A DNA stretch of 42,174 bases from Smittium mucronatum (Eukaryota; Kickxellomycota; Harpellomycetes; Harpellales; Legeriomycetaceae), in NCBI GenBank assembly GCA_001953115.1, contig LSSL01000506.1, positions 1 to 42,174 of the forward strand, in the 5' to 3' direction. The position numbers were made by a program, and so were the translations under genes. The notes under the pieces are model-generated. The model saw only the letters and a list, made by a program, of their open reading frames with translations. It ran no database searches and was not told the DNA's origin. Shown here piece by piece: positions 21,331-35,400 of the stretch. The stretch's first letter is position 1, and each line of letters opens with the position of its first letter.

Positions 21331-24300
21331 CTTATTGAAAAAAAACACCCCACAAAGTTGATAAAGGTAGATTTCAGAATCCTGAAAATTTATATACCCA
21401 GGATTTTGAACCTGTTGTTAGATGAAATATTAAGCGGAGAAATCATATTAATTCTCCTCACTTTTAGACATAAAAACCTGAAATTTTTTTCTAAAATAAA
21501 TTTACAGTAGCAAATGGCATAAAATGGAGTGAATATATGGGGTGAAACCATCATCGTACCTTCATTATAAAATTTTAACTAAATAAAAATTTTCAAATTT
21601 TTATTTCTTCTGGATAGAACATTAATCAAGTCAATAAGTACATCTATTTCCATATTTGCTGTTTTAAAATTGCTATCCAACTGGATTTTTACATATTGCA
21701 TGCTCTAGGAACCCTTATATTATAATAAAAAGGTGATAATTTTTATAGTACAGACATTAAATAATTGGATAAAGATATAGCATGTAGTAATTATTATATT
21801 AGAAATTTTATCTATATGAAAATTCCTTCCTGTAGCCCCTTATTTACATTCTCGATCAAAGGGTCCACCTACCAAAAAGATTAGGATTCTCGACTTTCAC
21901 ACTCTCTTGAAAAAATTACCAATCCTTAAATAGGGATATTCCCCATGAGAATTAGTACAACCGAGAGGTGGAAATATAATGGTCTCTGTTTTTTGACAAC
22001 AATCTTGATTATTTTGTTCTAAAAGTGACAATTTTTTACGCTTATATATCTATCAAAAAATATTTATTAGTGTTGCTCAATTATAATTTTTTTATTTTAG
22101 AATTTTTTACTGGTAGAGTTTAGAGATCTGATACAAAAAAAAAAAATCAGGATTAAAGCTAAAAAATCGGGACATACACAATATATACTTATATGAATAT
22201 ATATATATGTTTAATTTTTATGTTTAATAAATTTCAAAGTAAACCAAATATTCAAAAAATCAAAATAAGCACAAGAAAACAAAAAAAAAATTAAATAAAG
22301 AAATCATGGTTAGTTTTTTGCATATTATTTTTCATCTATTTTACTAAATTTGGAAGGGATATTTTAGAAACGGAGCTCCACAAGCAATTGATGTTTTATA
22401 GCCTTTTATTTTGTAAAATTATTTTAACTCCTTTTCATTCATATTCCAAATTCAGTTGAAACATTAAGTCAACAATATATTCAATACTTTCTATCATAAA
22501 TGATAATTTTACCCCTATGACTGAAGATTCTTTTTCAAAAAAAAACTATATGATTAAAACATTTTTTTTCGGTTATCCTGTTTTTTATACATTATTTTCT
22601 ATTTTTAGAATATTCATGAGTATTAGTGACAGCAATATCGATTTTTTTCGGCAAATTAATTGCAAAATTCAATTGAATTGTTTTCATACATAAATTAAAA
22701 TAGCTTTAATAGGTTAATATCGATTTTTCCTTTGATTTTTTAATTTTATAGAGAGATTTTTAGTATATCAGAAACATCTGATATCGATTTTTTTATAACT
22801 GAGTGTTTTTATCATATTAATTTCGTTATAGTTTTTATCTTTTCCTCTTCTAAGTTTGGAATCATTTCTGATTTTGAAAAACAGTTTTATATTGTTCTAA
22901 TTTTAATATTTTCCAGGACTGCAAAGATATTTTCGAGGCAATTAATATGCATGTTGGATTACCGAACATTACCCCGACTGATCCTCTAGCTATTTTATTA
23001 AATCATTCTTGAATATTGTCTTTTTTTTCTTCAAGAAAATCATAAAATTCCAAAAAAAAAATTAATAAAGATTAAATTTTTTTTTAAAATGTCCATAGGA
23101 TTCCCATATACATGAGCCGTTTCCGGTTGGTTTTATTTGGATTATATAAAATAACTCTAATTCCATCGTTTTCTAAAGAACGAAGCATTTATTGGTTCAT
23201 AATCAATTAAAATTAGATCTTTTTCTTCAGAAAAGCTTTTTAAAAAAGCTTATAAAAATTAAAACCATTATTTAAATAAAATAATATCTAACTAAGAATT
23301 TCCCTGTTTGAAATAGAGGATACGGAATTTCAACCCTCTAATATATTCCTGATTTTTGCATATCAAACTCAGATTTAAATATTTTTATCGTTACAGCGAT
23401 ATTGCTAAAAAGTGCTTAAAGCTACTCCCCTTTTATTTTTTTGATTTGCTCTTATAGTTATAATATCCTCTGAGAATTTTAAAACAGTACAGATCGGGGC
23501 TAATAAAATAAAATAATCCTGTTTCATTCATGTTAAAAATATTTTCGGGTTATATTCACCAAAGATAAAGAGCACATTTTCAATTTTAGCCAGATTTTTG
23601 GAAAATTTATTGTTTCCTTCATCCTTTTCTCCAAATAAAGATACAATTTTTAATAGTTTGTTTTTCAAAATATGTATTATCACCTATTAGATGGACTGTA
23701 ATCGGTAATATCTAACTCCCTAGATATTTGATGTACTATTTGCATCACAATATATGTACTAACAAATATTTTGGCCATTATACCAAATTAAATTTATTAA
23801 AAAAGTTTTTTTTGTTTCTGGCCATTTTGACCCTGAAATCCACAAGAGATTATCTTTCCAAGACTTTTCTAGTATTTTCAACAGTTTTTTCCACAGAACT
23901 TTAAGATATCCCAAATTCTCTACCCAAATGCCTTTTTGAACCTTCTGGGTTAGATCTTAAAAAGTTTATTTTTAACATTCTTTAGACTCAATATGTCTAG
24001 CTTCTCTACCTCTTTTTTTACTAATTTTAAAAAGTTTCTTTGTATTATTTTTTTGATTTTTAGTTTAAATAAATGCTGAAAATTCAAATAAAACTTATTA
24101 ATAAAACTTACGCCATCTATTAAAGTTATCTTTCCCACACTGTAAAAAACCTTTTAATTTTATATATGTATATTATAAGAATGTCAGAGATATTAATAAA
24201 GTTAATATTTAGTTTTTTAAAAGTTAATTCAAGAATACCTTCAAAAGAATTAGTTGGATTTTTTCAACTCTTCACATTAAATAATATTTTTGTTTATTAT

Positions 24301-24443
24301 TGATTATTAACTAAAATATATTTTATAAAGATATTTTTAATTCATGTAACCCGTTTTAGTTCCATTCATGTAAACCTTCCAAAAAAGATGAGAAAAATAT
24401 TTAGATTTTTTATCTACGAAAGATAGATAAGATCGGGCGCAAT

Positions 24444-24478
<35 letters not shown>

Positions 24479-25407
24479 AATTTTTAATCAAAAAAATATA
24501 TTAGCTCATTCAGTCAAAAATATTACTTATAAATACCCACAAATATATCTAAATATATCATTATAACACAAAAATTAATTTATTTTCAAGTGAAAAAATA
24601 AAATCTTAATTAAATTCAAAATATTTTTATTAATATTGGTCAATTTTTGGGAAAATTATGACATTAAAAGGATATTTTAATGTTTATCTACAATGCACAC
24701 TTTGAATATTGATTCGAAATGTGCACTTAAGCGGGGTGATACTGTATATCATTATTGAGTATATATCTATTAATTATATCATTTAAAAGTATTTATCAAA
24801 AAATTTGGTTTTTATAACAAATCTAACCTAATTTATACAAAAAAAAATAGCATTCATAAAAAAATTAAAATTTCAATCCAGTAAAATTTTCATTTTTTAC
24901 ATACCCATATAAAATCAATAAAAATTCACTTTCAATTTTTTTTAAATTTTTATTTATATATGATCTGAACTATCTTGAGAATCACCATAAATTTTACAAA
25001 ACTCTTTTCATCTTAATAAGATAAATTTTTTTGTAATTACCCATAATAATTCTCAGCCAATTAAGCCAATAAAAATCAATATAATTCTTTTTCAAACTAA
25101 CACACTCACTAAAAAAATGGAGCTAATAATCAGCCACCAAGGTTTCAAAACGCTCTTCTACGAGTGAAATTTAATCAAAGGTATAGCTATATCCTAATTT
25201 CAAAGGATTTCAGCGTTTTAATCATTTTTATTACCATATTATGTTGTCATCATTTTAACTTATATATGATTATTATTAAAATAAACAACCTATACAACCT
25301 ACACAACCCTCTATCTTGAAGGCTAGAAAAAATTAATTGAGCTGATCACAGTCAGCCAAAAAACGCCCCAAACAACGTTGTGAGTTTAAAATCCTGTCCA
25401 TGAAGCT
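21331..25407. other. Extremely AT-rich gene desert, part 1
   Basis: There is no open frame with protein character; only short Lys/Asn/Ile/Phe-rich frames arise from the composition. It contains long A and T homopolymers and the (AT)14 tract at 24447. No tRNA, rRNA or other structured RNA was recognised. Confidence 0.6.
24447..24474. repeat. (AT)14 microsatellite
   Basis: Fourteen uninterrupted AT dinucleotides within AT-rich desert DNA. Such tracts are common in this composition; no further role is suggested. Confidence 0.9.
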
Positions 25408-25790
25408 TTCAGATTGTTAGTTTCTCCAAAATTAATTGGGAAATTAACAAAATATACTGCATTTAAGACCACTATGGATCTCTACTCATGGGATAGACCG
25501 GAAGTATTCATCATATCACTTAAAAAAACCTTGTTAATAGGACCCCATATTAATGAACTAAAAAAATATTTTTCAGCTTTTCAATCTCAGATTTGACTTC
25601 TAAATATGTTTTTATACCAGATTTAGATAATTAAAAAGCGTTTCTATCGGATTTTCAGCATACCTTTTCAAATCAAAGCAGTGAAATTAGTGTTCATGGA
25701 TTGTTCGGGGAATTCAAACAGGGATACTGAAGTGTTGCAAAATAAACAGCATATCATTTTTATTAAATGGATATAGACAGAATATTAAAT
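25408..25790 (+). pseudogene. Gag-like relic of an LTR (Ty3-type) retrotransposon
   Basis: The plus frame from 25414 reads VSPKLIGKLTKYTAFKTT, then LYSWDRPEVFI and LKKTLLIGPHINELKKYFSAF. This matches the Gag pattern 'P.F.G....Y..F......P..F....KI.FIGS.L.G.A..W'. In another frame from about 25638 comes FQHTFSNQ, GLFGEFKQGY, a stop, SVAK, a stop, TAYHF, matching the Gag segment 'F...F......L..LKQG..SV..Y...F'. The frameshift and in-frame TGA and TAA codons (at positions where Arg and Gln codons would fit) show decay. No LTRs or Pol region were found nearby. Confidence 0.42.
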
Positions 25791-28700
25791 AAGATGTGTT
25801 AATATATTTCTTATTAAAGAGAATTTCAGGAATAATCATGATTTAATTGATTTAATTCTATCTAAAAAATAAATTAGAAGCAAACATCGACACTTGAATC
25901 TCGAATTTATAAACTTATCACAACTAAGAAAACGGTCACTTTAATAGTGCCACCTTTAATCAAAAAATAAATACAGAAGAATAATTTTGAAACATTATGT
26001 TCTGAATCTCAAAAAAAGTCCAAATCACAAACATCATAACATTCTAACGGATATTTGTGCCGTATCTAACCCCAAAAAAATATTGTTTATCTAAGAAAAA
26101 GCCAGAAGGTTTCAGCTAGGCTGTGTTGTAATGTGAATCTGTCGGTAATATTGAACTGTAATTTTTAAAAAAACTTTCTTTTGGCAAATTTTGCTTTCAA
26201 AAATATCACGTTAACCGCTGTTGAGTACAAATCTTATTAGGGAATGTGTTGGTTCAAAATAAAACAACTTAATATTCAAAGCAAATTTATTTTCAAAAAT
26301 AAATATATATTTCGTAAATATCACAAGTTTTATTGATTTTGTAATCTTCGAATACTTTATGGATCGTATATTTTCTGAAAAAGTAAAAAAAAATCCAAAA
26401 GAATCCACAATAAATAACACTTCGAAAAAATAGACGAAAAAGCGCATTTATTTTTTCCCTGTGTCTAAAATTTCCCAGGATGTCATGTAAAAATGATAAA
26501 GAATCACTTTGAATTTGTATATTTTTACCCAATTAATAAGTAAAAACATCCTGGTGGTATTTGGGATCCCATTTTTCAAACTAAATAATCTTTATATTGA
26601 TTTATAATTCAATTCCATGAAGTAGCACTTAAAATAATGAGTAAAAAATTCACACCCAATAAAACAAAATTAAATTTTTGGAGCAAGAAAACTCTTCAAA
26701 AATACAAACCAGTACAACCAAAAATTTAGATAAATATCAATCAGATTCGAAAAAAGATTAATTATAAAAAACCTCACGTGAAGATGGATTTGATTAAAAC
26801 AAGCGTACTCAGCCAATATAATATGAAAATCAGAGCATTAAACTAGTAACACTACCACGAAAGAAGAAATTTTCAATTAATACCAAGAATTTTATTATTT
26901 TCTCAGTAATATGATAATTATAAACAAAAATTTCAAAATAATAATACAGACAGCCCCCCCACCCCCTTCATACAAAATAAGAGTGCACGTTTGACACAGC
27001 AGAGAGATCACTTCATTATAGGGAATGATTTATTTTAAATGACACGAATTTTTACAGGCTCTAGATTTTTTTTTATAAAACCTTTCTGATAGATAAATTA
27101 GACCATAAAAATCAAAGTGTAGTTTTTTGGTAACTTCAGTTTAAAAAAACCCCCCAGACTTGGGATATGCATCGAGTACCATAAATTGAATAAAATAACG
27201 ATAAAAAAATCGGAAAACATAATTGATATAGATTATTAGTTTGATAATTTTAGAAAATCGAAGTTTTTTTTACCAAATTAGACCTCCTTTATGTCAAAAA
27301 CTTCAAAAACTTCAAAAAAAAAAAGAATAATAGTATATTTAATTCAATTTCAGCTATGGAAAATTTGAATAACATGTTATTAATTTAGAAATAGCAAATT
27401 AAGATTTTAACTTTATGGATTTCATCAATTTCGTGCTCTGAAATGCGTTGGAAAATACTAGATAATATACTTGGATGATATCATTATATATTTCAAATCA
27501 TGGATGATCAAATAAGATATGCCAAAAATGTATTCAATAAAATAATAGACAACAATTTATACATAAAATCGGATAATTTTATGTTTTGCGTAAGTGATTT
27601 ATGATTTTTTCGCCATGTCATATCTACCGAGAGGGTAAAAACTATCCAATTCAAGATATTTAATGTTTGAGACTGGCAAAAAAAAAAAAGTAAAAACTTA
27701 CAAGTATTCTTGTAACTATAAACTACTGAATGTAATGTATTCCTAATTTATCTTTTTTTTCCAATACCACTAAAATAGCTTTAAAAAATGTAAAAAAGTT
27801 TGATAGTAATATAAAATGCAAAAAAATCATTAAAAAAGATAATTAGAGAGCTAAAAAAGGTACCGATATTCAAATAAACTGATATAGAAAAGCATTATAA
27901 AGTCGAGAAATACGCTTTGTACTATAAATGAGAGTAATTTAATATCAAAAAAACGAGAGTGACGATGTATGTTAAATTGAATATTTATCTCAAAAGCCCA
28001 ACTCAAAGAAAATAAACTAAGAATTACTGTAAAATTTTCTTCTAATTATCGCTACTCTCTTTAGAGAATGTTGCAAATACATGGAGAAAACTAACTATAA
28101 ATTTATTCTACTCAAGAATCATAAAAAATTGGAGTATTTAAAAGACGAGAGAATTTTAAATCTCAGATATTGAGATTTTTCTTTTGCTTCTCTATGGATA
28201 ATTTAATAATCAAATTCAGGCAAGAAAAAATAGAAAAAATACCTGAAACAATATCTAGACATTTAAAGTCCTATATTGTTCTAAAAAAATTCAAATAAAG
28301 CCTCAGCACCAGAAAATTTCTTAATGCTATTATCAGTACCAGTTATTCCAAAAATTATCTTTTAAATCACTGTAAAATTGATTTAATAGCAACATTAATC
28401 AATAGAAAACTAAAAGATGCTGGCCGAATTGCATTATCCAATGGATTTATAATAAAAATAGTTAAGATTTAACTCTGGGAAACTCTAATTTTTTAGAAAA
28501 TCATGCATGGCGTGACTCAAAGACATCCAAATATACTCAGTCCAAAAATTATAAACATCTAATTGAAATAAAGAGTTTATTTTCTGGTATGCGTGAATAT
28601 GTAAAAATTAAATTAAAATTAGGGAAAATAAGACATGGAGAAGTGTAGAAGACATAAAAAGAAGTTTCTTGTAAAACAACACCCAAATATGAAAAAGATT

Positions 28701-30245
28701 GATAATCAATTAGTTTAAATTTTATAGCACAAATAACGTTGTCTGAAAATTCTGCTTCCATACTTGTGGTGGTAGAATACTTCAAAAAGATGATATGGTT
28801 TATCTCATAAAACTAATACCAGAAACTAGAAATAAAGTGAATTTGCTGTATTCTAACAAATTCTCATAGTACTGATCTACGGATTACATAATATCGAATA
28901 AAGAGGTGCAATTCAATCCCATATTCTATCGAAAAATCTTAATTTTTTTTTTTTGAAATATAAGATAAATTATCAATAGAATTTCAAATCAAAATGTTTT
29001 TTGAAACGGAAAAGGTAAATAACAGATTTGAAATTATCTAATATATGAAAAAATTTCAAAAAATTAACTGGAAATAGTTATTACCATTAGAGGAGTTTTC
29101 TAATGATGATTATACCCCTAAATTTCAAAAATCATCATATTTTTATTCTCTAATGTGGTTTCACACTAAGCTGTCGGGAATTCTGAACTTTACTTATATT
29201 TTCGAGAATCAAGAATAAAATAATTTTGCCCACAATTTTTTGATTTTTAATCTGAGAAAAGAAGTTGATAATTAAAAGTTTGATGCCTGAAAAAATATTT
29301 TGAGATCAAAATCGCAAGAATAAAATTTCCTAGTATATTTGGGCACCAAAAATATAAAAAAAGGAGTACCAAAAAAAATAGATTATATATTTATAGTCGA
29401 ATATAAATGAAAAATAAAACTTGTAAATTAATGATAAAAACTGAGATTAATATTAATCTAGTGTTTCAAATATATATAATCGAAGGGTATTGTTAGGTCC
29501 AGAATAGTACCAGATAAAAGGTTTAAACTACGCATGGTTTTATTTGATAACAACTAGAGGGTGAGGAAGAGATAAATTAAAGGGAAGTGATAAACTAATA
29601 CTAAAAGGTGTATGTGGGATGGAGAGATTAAACGTCTTGCTTTTCCTGCAATGGGAAGAATATTCGTTCAAGTATTATTGTGAATTTGCATATCATTGTA
29701 GTAAATATAGATTGATTAATTTATGTACTAAATTGTAGATTGAGACAATCTGTATAATATTATTTTTATGTTTATTTAATGTGATAAACCATTGTTTGGG
29801 ATTAGTAAAATGGGGCGAGAATTTAATTCTTACAGCTATAAAACCTAATTATACCCCCCAAAGAAGTAAAACCAATAGCCCCCATAAAAATCCAATATTA
29901 TGAGAAGATGGTTTTCGAAATACTGGATTCCAGAATTCCATTTCAGAAAAATAAAATTCCTTGAAAAATAAAGGTATTAATCCGAATTTGAAAAATTCTG
30001 CGTGTCTAAATTTAAATAAAAAGTTCCCAATTTTTTCAAAGTTACACACGAATGATTCTCTTATATCCGAAAATTTAATCATTTTTCCAAAGGTGTTTAC
30101 TCGAAAACCCGTAAATAGACCATTTTTTTTAAGAATTAAAATTGATTTTAAGTGGATATAAACAACTTCAAAAAAAATAATTAAAAGGGATTTATTCAAA
30201 TCAAAGGAATATACCCCCACCCTTCCCTCCTAAAAAAATCAAAGG
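25791..30245. other. Extremely AT-rich gene desert, part 2
   Basis: No supported gene. Longer open frames (such as 30220-29849 minus and 29961-30161 plus, which overlap) are probably compositional; neither matches a family. A C-rich spot (about 26946-26964) and slightly GC-richer patches near 27620 and 29490-29660 are visible. The patch beginning TGTTAGGTCC near 29491 looks LTR-like only in its first bases. No RNA gene was recognised. Confidence 0.55.
28299..28470 (+). other. Possible coding relic, unassigned
   Basis: A plus frame of about 57 codons includes LIATLINRKLKDAGRIALSN with a mixed residue composition unlike the AT-driven frames around it. It ends at a TAA. No family is recognised, and it may be chance. 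Confidence 0.15.
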
Positions 30246-30345
30246 TCTAAAACGGTCTGGAGAAGACAGTATAAACAGTTATGACTATGGCCTTGTACGG
30301 ATCTGCCCCGGTATGGGTAAGTCCTATCAAGCTGTTGTGAACTCT
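30246..30345 (+). pseudogene. Possible non-LTR (LINE) reverse-transcriptase fragment
   Basis: The plus strand reads TVMTMALYGSAPVWVSPIKLL before a stop, with another stop just upstream. 'V..P.ALYGSE.W' is a well-known segment after the catalytic core of LINE reverse transcriptases. The fragment is a GC-richer island of about 120 bases in the desert. It is too short for certainty. Confidence 0.33.
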
Positions 30346-32374
30346 GACATAGAGCTACTAATTCCATCTTATACCTATTAAAAATATCCTCAAATATACG
30401 CAAATAAAATATCTGATAAAGTATATTAAACAAATTAAAAAAATAAAATCATTATCGATAAATCACGGAGATGGATCTTAGGGGGGATATATTTTAATTT
30501 TATATAATCATTCACCACAAATTAAGTCAGTAGCAATCAAGATACAACATTTAGTCATATTAATACATTAAATGAGTCAATACAACTTATAATAAATAGC
30601 CAAGGTTTTAAGAATTTTATAATAGTAATTTTAAACTCAAGAAATAGCTATATTTCAAAATTCAAATCTTTTGAAAATTTAATTAATAAAATAATCATAG
30701 TATTTTATTATTTATTATGTTTTAAATTTGCTGTTATTACAAGGTAAAATCTATATAATCCTTGAAATTAACAAAAATTAAAGCAAGGGGTGAAAAAAAA
30801 TAAAAAGACTAAAAAAAAACTTTATTAAGATCGCTACATCGGAAAAATAACTTTATAGAAACTGAACTTTGAAAATCGAAAAAAACTCATCTATTTATTA
30901 TAACTTGCAATATTTTAATAAAAGTGAAATTTTTATGGTCTGAAACTACAAAAAAAGATTCACATATCAAAAAAAAACAAAGAAAAAATATTATACATAT
31001 TGTTATTAGTGCTTTAATTTGAAAAAAATAATCATTTTACCCCTTAAAAATCCAAAAAAGCTTAAAATAAACAAAAAATTATAGTGAATCAAGCTAAGGC
31101 GAGCTCAATAAAATAAAAATTTCATACAAAATGTACCTCAGGGAGAAAAATATCCATTCAAGTGCAAAAATATAATAAAAAATCAAATTCATCACAAAAT
31201 ATTAATTCTTTGAACCATTAAGAAGAATAATTACGATATTAACCCCATAATACTGCTTTTTTTAAAAAAAATATGAATCATATGTTTGTATGATACAAAT
31301 ATGGATATGGGTAATTTTTTCAAAAATTTTTGCAGGTGCCAAAGATGAATTTTAATGAAAAAAATACAAATTTAATTTAAGCCATATCAAAAATACAAAT
31401 GTTTGATACTAATTAGATCAGAATTTTTTATAGAGACTAAAATTAGGATAATTTAAATTATCGGCACTCTCAAACAAAAATTCAAGTTTTATTTCATCTC
31501 TGCTGACCATCATAGTCACTTTAGTTTAGCATATCCCTTAAAAAATAAATATTTAAATTAAAAAATAAAAAATTAAAAGTTATTAATTCTCAATTTTACA
31601 ATTTCGATTAAATTTTACAACTAGATAATGGAAAAAAAAAGTTTATGGGGATTTTAAATAGTTTATTTTTGCTTTATAGGGAATTAAAATTGTAATTACA
31701 TAATCGATAAATTCAAAATTGACGGGATTTCTGAGGAATATCATAGTATATTTTATCCCAAAATAATTGCTTATGTCCAAAAAAAAGTAAAAGAACGGGA
31801 TTTTAATTTAGATATTTTTGCTTTTAAAAAATTTGAATTTTTAAATTAAACTAATACATAAGCTATTAAATCTTTTACAATTTGAGTTTTTTAAATAAGG
31901 CATAGTTTATTGTATTACTATGCATTTTTTATCAACTCTAGAGAAAAAAAAGTAGTAAATGTAAAAAAATTAAGGGAATTTATTAAAAAAAACCTTCCTA
32001 AAAATCTTATTTATTTTTTGATAATTATTGGAAAATCATCGTAAATTTTTTTACTCCTGTTATAAATATAGATAATTTTTTTTAAAAAGTATTTGAATAA
32101 ATATAAGTAAATAGGTTCTGAGAAATATTAAAGTTGGGAGTATGTATCAATTTAAAAAAACATTAATGCACATAGTGTATAGAAAATTTTGAAAAATATC
32201 AAAATATGTTTTCAGACATGTATATAAATATACGGATATATACCCAAGATAATAATAAATCAAGTTGAAAAGACCCACTAAAGTATAGTTTTTTAAAGAA
32301 TTTTTTTTATAATATTTAAATAATAGAAAAAAATAAAAATAAATACAATAAAGATAAAAATAAAAAATATTATT
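30346..32374. other. Extremely AT-rich gene desert, part 3
   Basis: No coding frame, RNA gene or notable repeat beyond homopolymers and short A/T motifs. I see nothing else in it. Confidence 0.6.
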
Positions 32375-32436
32375 AAATTTCATCGCAGTCTCATCTGTCG
32401 CTCTATCCGCTTCATTCCATCTGGGCATTGGTTCAA
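32375..32436 (-). repeat. Copy B of a dispersed coding-like repeat
   Basis: This is the partner of 13947-14010, in the same orientation. TTGAACCAAT, CCCAG, a GAAGCGGATAGAGCG block and the final ATGAAATTT are visibly shared or nearly so. It is the only GC-rich patch for several kilobases, which supports an inserted origin. It lies inside a longer minus-strand open frame (32470-32147) whose remaining residues look AT-driven. Confidence 0.6.
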
Positions 32437-35400
32437 AGTCACTACAGTTTAGAGTTAAGATAAAATTCATAGCTTATCTAGAAATCATAGATTGTACTAA
32501 AAGTATATCCAAAGCTAAAAAAACATTTCTTCATTCCAAGAAAAACATAATCATATCTTCAAAAAGTATGATAAGAGAAGAAAATAACCGAATCTGGAAT
32601 TTCGAATATGGTGAAAATCTAAAATAAAAGCAATAAATAAAATAAATAAATAAGTATATGGGATTTTTTTATAATGGAAAGGGTAATAAATCAAATATAT
32701 TATTATTAAAAAATACAAATGGATTAGGTGATTTATACAGAAATTAACCATAAAGCGATCAGTAATTGTTAAATAAAAGAAGGTTACTAAAATCCAAAGA
32801 TAATGATATTACAATACTTGTGACATATGGAAAGAATTCTAATAGGATTAAAAGGGTAAAGAAAAAAATTTCATTTAAAAAAGGTGGATGAGAAAATAAT
32901 TTTAAATTCTAAAAATATAATTATTTATGCAATAAGTATTCTGATCATATTTGCGAAAATATAGTCGTTGAGTTACAAGGAAAAAATCATATATTAGAAA
33001 GAAATAATAAATAATTAAACTTTATTATTAAAAATTATGTTTATACTTAATAAATTCTGAATAAAATAAAAAGATGCAGATATTTGCAATTTATTAACAA
33101 ATGCTAACATCACTATTTTTTATAATTATTGTGTTCGCTCCTATTGATTATGAGATATATGAAAAAATATTTTAAATTTATTTAGGTATTTTTTTTAATA
33201 TAATAATAATAAGCTTAGGTAAAAAAAATCCGATAATTATATCGAAAATTTGATTAAATTGTTAATAAAATGATTGGTTAAATATATTTATTGGCATTTT
33301 AATTCTAATCCATCAAGTATATATTTCCTACTGTCCAGTAATCTGAAAAATTTAAAAAAATCTGACAAATTACAAGAAGTTGGTTTGATATTGAGTAAGA
33401 TAAATAAAAAAATAGCGATGTAAATAAATGAATTGAATTGGTAGGGATAAAACTCTAGGAATGATTTTAAAAATAGGGATTATTTATGCAAGTTATAATT
33501 CCTAAATAACCTAAAATACTAACCGTTATTTAAGTTTTTTTATTCCAAATTTTCTTCTGAATGACACGAGGTAATAAATAAAATGATTAATACAAATTGC
33601 AGCTTAGTTATTATTACTTTATAAACCATAACTTATATATATTTACAAAATCTATTTATAATAATGCTATTACTTAGGCTTTAAATTTAGATACGATAAA
33701 ATTTTCAATAAAAAAAGTAAAAAAACTGCCCAAATACAGAAATACACAAATTTTCAAATTTGATTAGCTCCATCAAGAAATCGATAAATCATAAACGAGT
33801 TTGAAATGAACGAAAATTTTACACCATATTTCCCTAGATTTTATACTAAAAAAATGAAAGTTAGTAATAAAATTAATTTTTTAAAATTAATTTAATTCAT
33901 GAAACACCATTCTCTTTAAATAAACCAAAAATAATATGCATGGATAATTTTTTTGGATTTTAAAAACTATTTGCATGAGAAATGAATTTCCTTCAATGAA
34001 AAAATGGAGGTTTTCTGGAATTTCAAAGCAAAGAATTAAAAAATTGTATAAGTGAAGTAAAATTATCTGAATAAAGTGCATTAAACTTTAAAGATATAAT
34101 CTCAATCTTTTCATCCCCAATAATCGATATAGAGTATGTATTAAAAAAATTTAAGGTCTAATTACTATTAAATAGTAAAAAAAATTTCTTTCCTCTTTAC
34201 AAAAGAGCTCTTTGTAACTTATCTCACCAAATTTTAAAGATTACATAATCCATAGTATAATATTTTTATTTTATAAGCCTATAAATTCAATTATATATGA
34301 GAGATTTTATCATAAAAAGCTTTTTTTTATGGTTTTCTTAAATATTTCATGCAATTTTTTTTTCCGATGGCCTGAAGACTGATGATCTCTTGTGCCATTT
34401 AAAATTCTTTTTTGAAACAGTTCTTGGAAATATATTTCTATTAATCTATTTATGAAACTGAAATTTTTCACTTAATTTTGAATAAAAATTTGGCTTTTTG
34501 AAATAAATATTCATTCATCAATATGTACATATTACACATACCCATATATATTATATCTTCAATTGAAAAATTCCGATTTCCTATTAAATCTTGATGTTTT
34601 TTTGACATTGAAACAAAAATTTATTACTCGAAATTTTATTTTAAGGTATTAAATATCTTTTGTCATTTATGGGGTAGAATCAAATAATAAGCTATCTAAT
34701 TTCAAAACAAAATCAATTTTCTCAGATTTATCAAAGTTAAAATTAAATACCCAAAGGCAATCTTTGGTATCATCTCTACTCAAAGCAACAGTATCAATAG
34801 AAAATAAATACCGGATTTCATCGGTAATTAAAATGGCTATAACAAGAAAACCACCTTTAATAAATTTAATAGTGAAATTCTATATGAATATTCAAAGCAA
34901 TAGAGAGGAATTTTAACGTGTTTTTTTAAATTATCAGGTATTTTATGAAATTAGGTTGTGAAGATTATTCTGAAAATTATGGTTATGTTTTCTATGAAAA
35001 CTTCCCAAATTTTGTAAAAAATAATTTTACAATATCTTTTTCTTTATTAAATATTATCTTTTAATTTTTCTATTGTAATTTTAATGATCCAATCATTACT
35101 AATTGCGCACATTACCTCTTGATTAAAGTTTCACATAATCTATTAAAAATTTACCTCTTATCATTTATAAACAGCTCGCATTCCCAACATTTGGAATGCA
35201 AGCTTTTCAATTAGTTTTATTATCTTTTCATTCCTCCTTCGTTTGAAATATACCTTAGTCATAATAAACCTATATACCCTAGTATTTTCCAAGAACCATT
35301 AGGTTCCTTACAGTAATCGTTTCGTGTAGAATAAATTTATCCGAAATATACAACTGTACTACCAGATTCTAGCTTTTTTATTATTTTTTAATGGCTGAGA

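Noticed and set aside
29490..29530. TGTTAGGTCC start resembling an LTR end
   Set aside because: No matching second LTR, terminal CA or target duplication could be found nearby.
29849..30220. 123-codon minus-strand open frame
   Set aside because: It is Phe/Lys/Ile-driven and overlapped by a plus-strand frame (29961-30161); no family resemblance and no flanking splice-consistent exons.
32147..32470. 107-codon minus-strand open frame
   Set aside because: Only its first 20 or so codons, which lie in the dispersed repeat, look coding; the rest is Tyr/Phe/Lys sequence from AT-rich DNA.
33860..33895. A/T inverted repeats such as AAATTAATTT...AAATTAATTT
   Set aside because: Imperfect A/T-only inverted repeats are expected by chance at this base composition.
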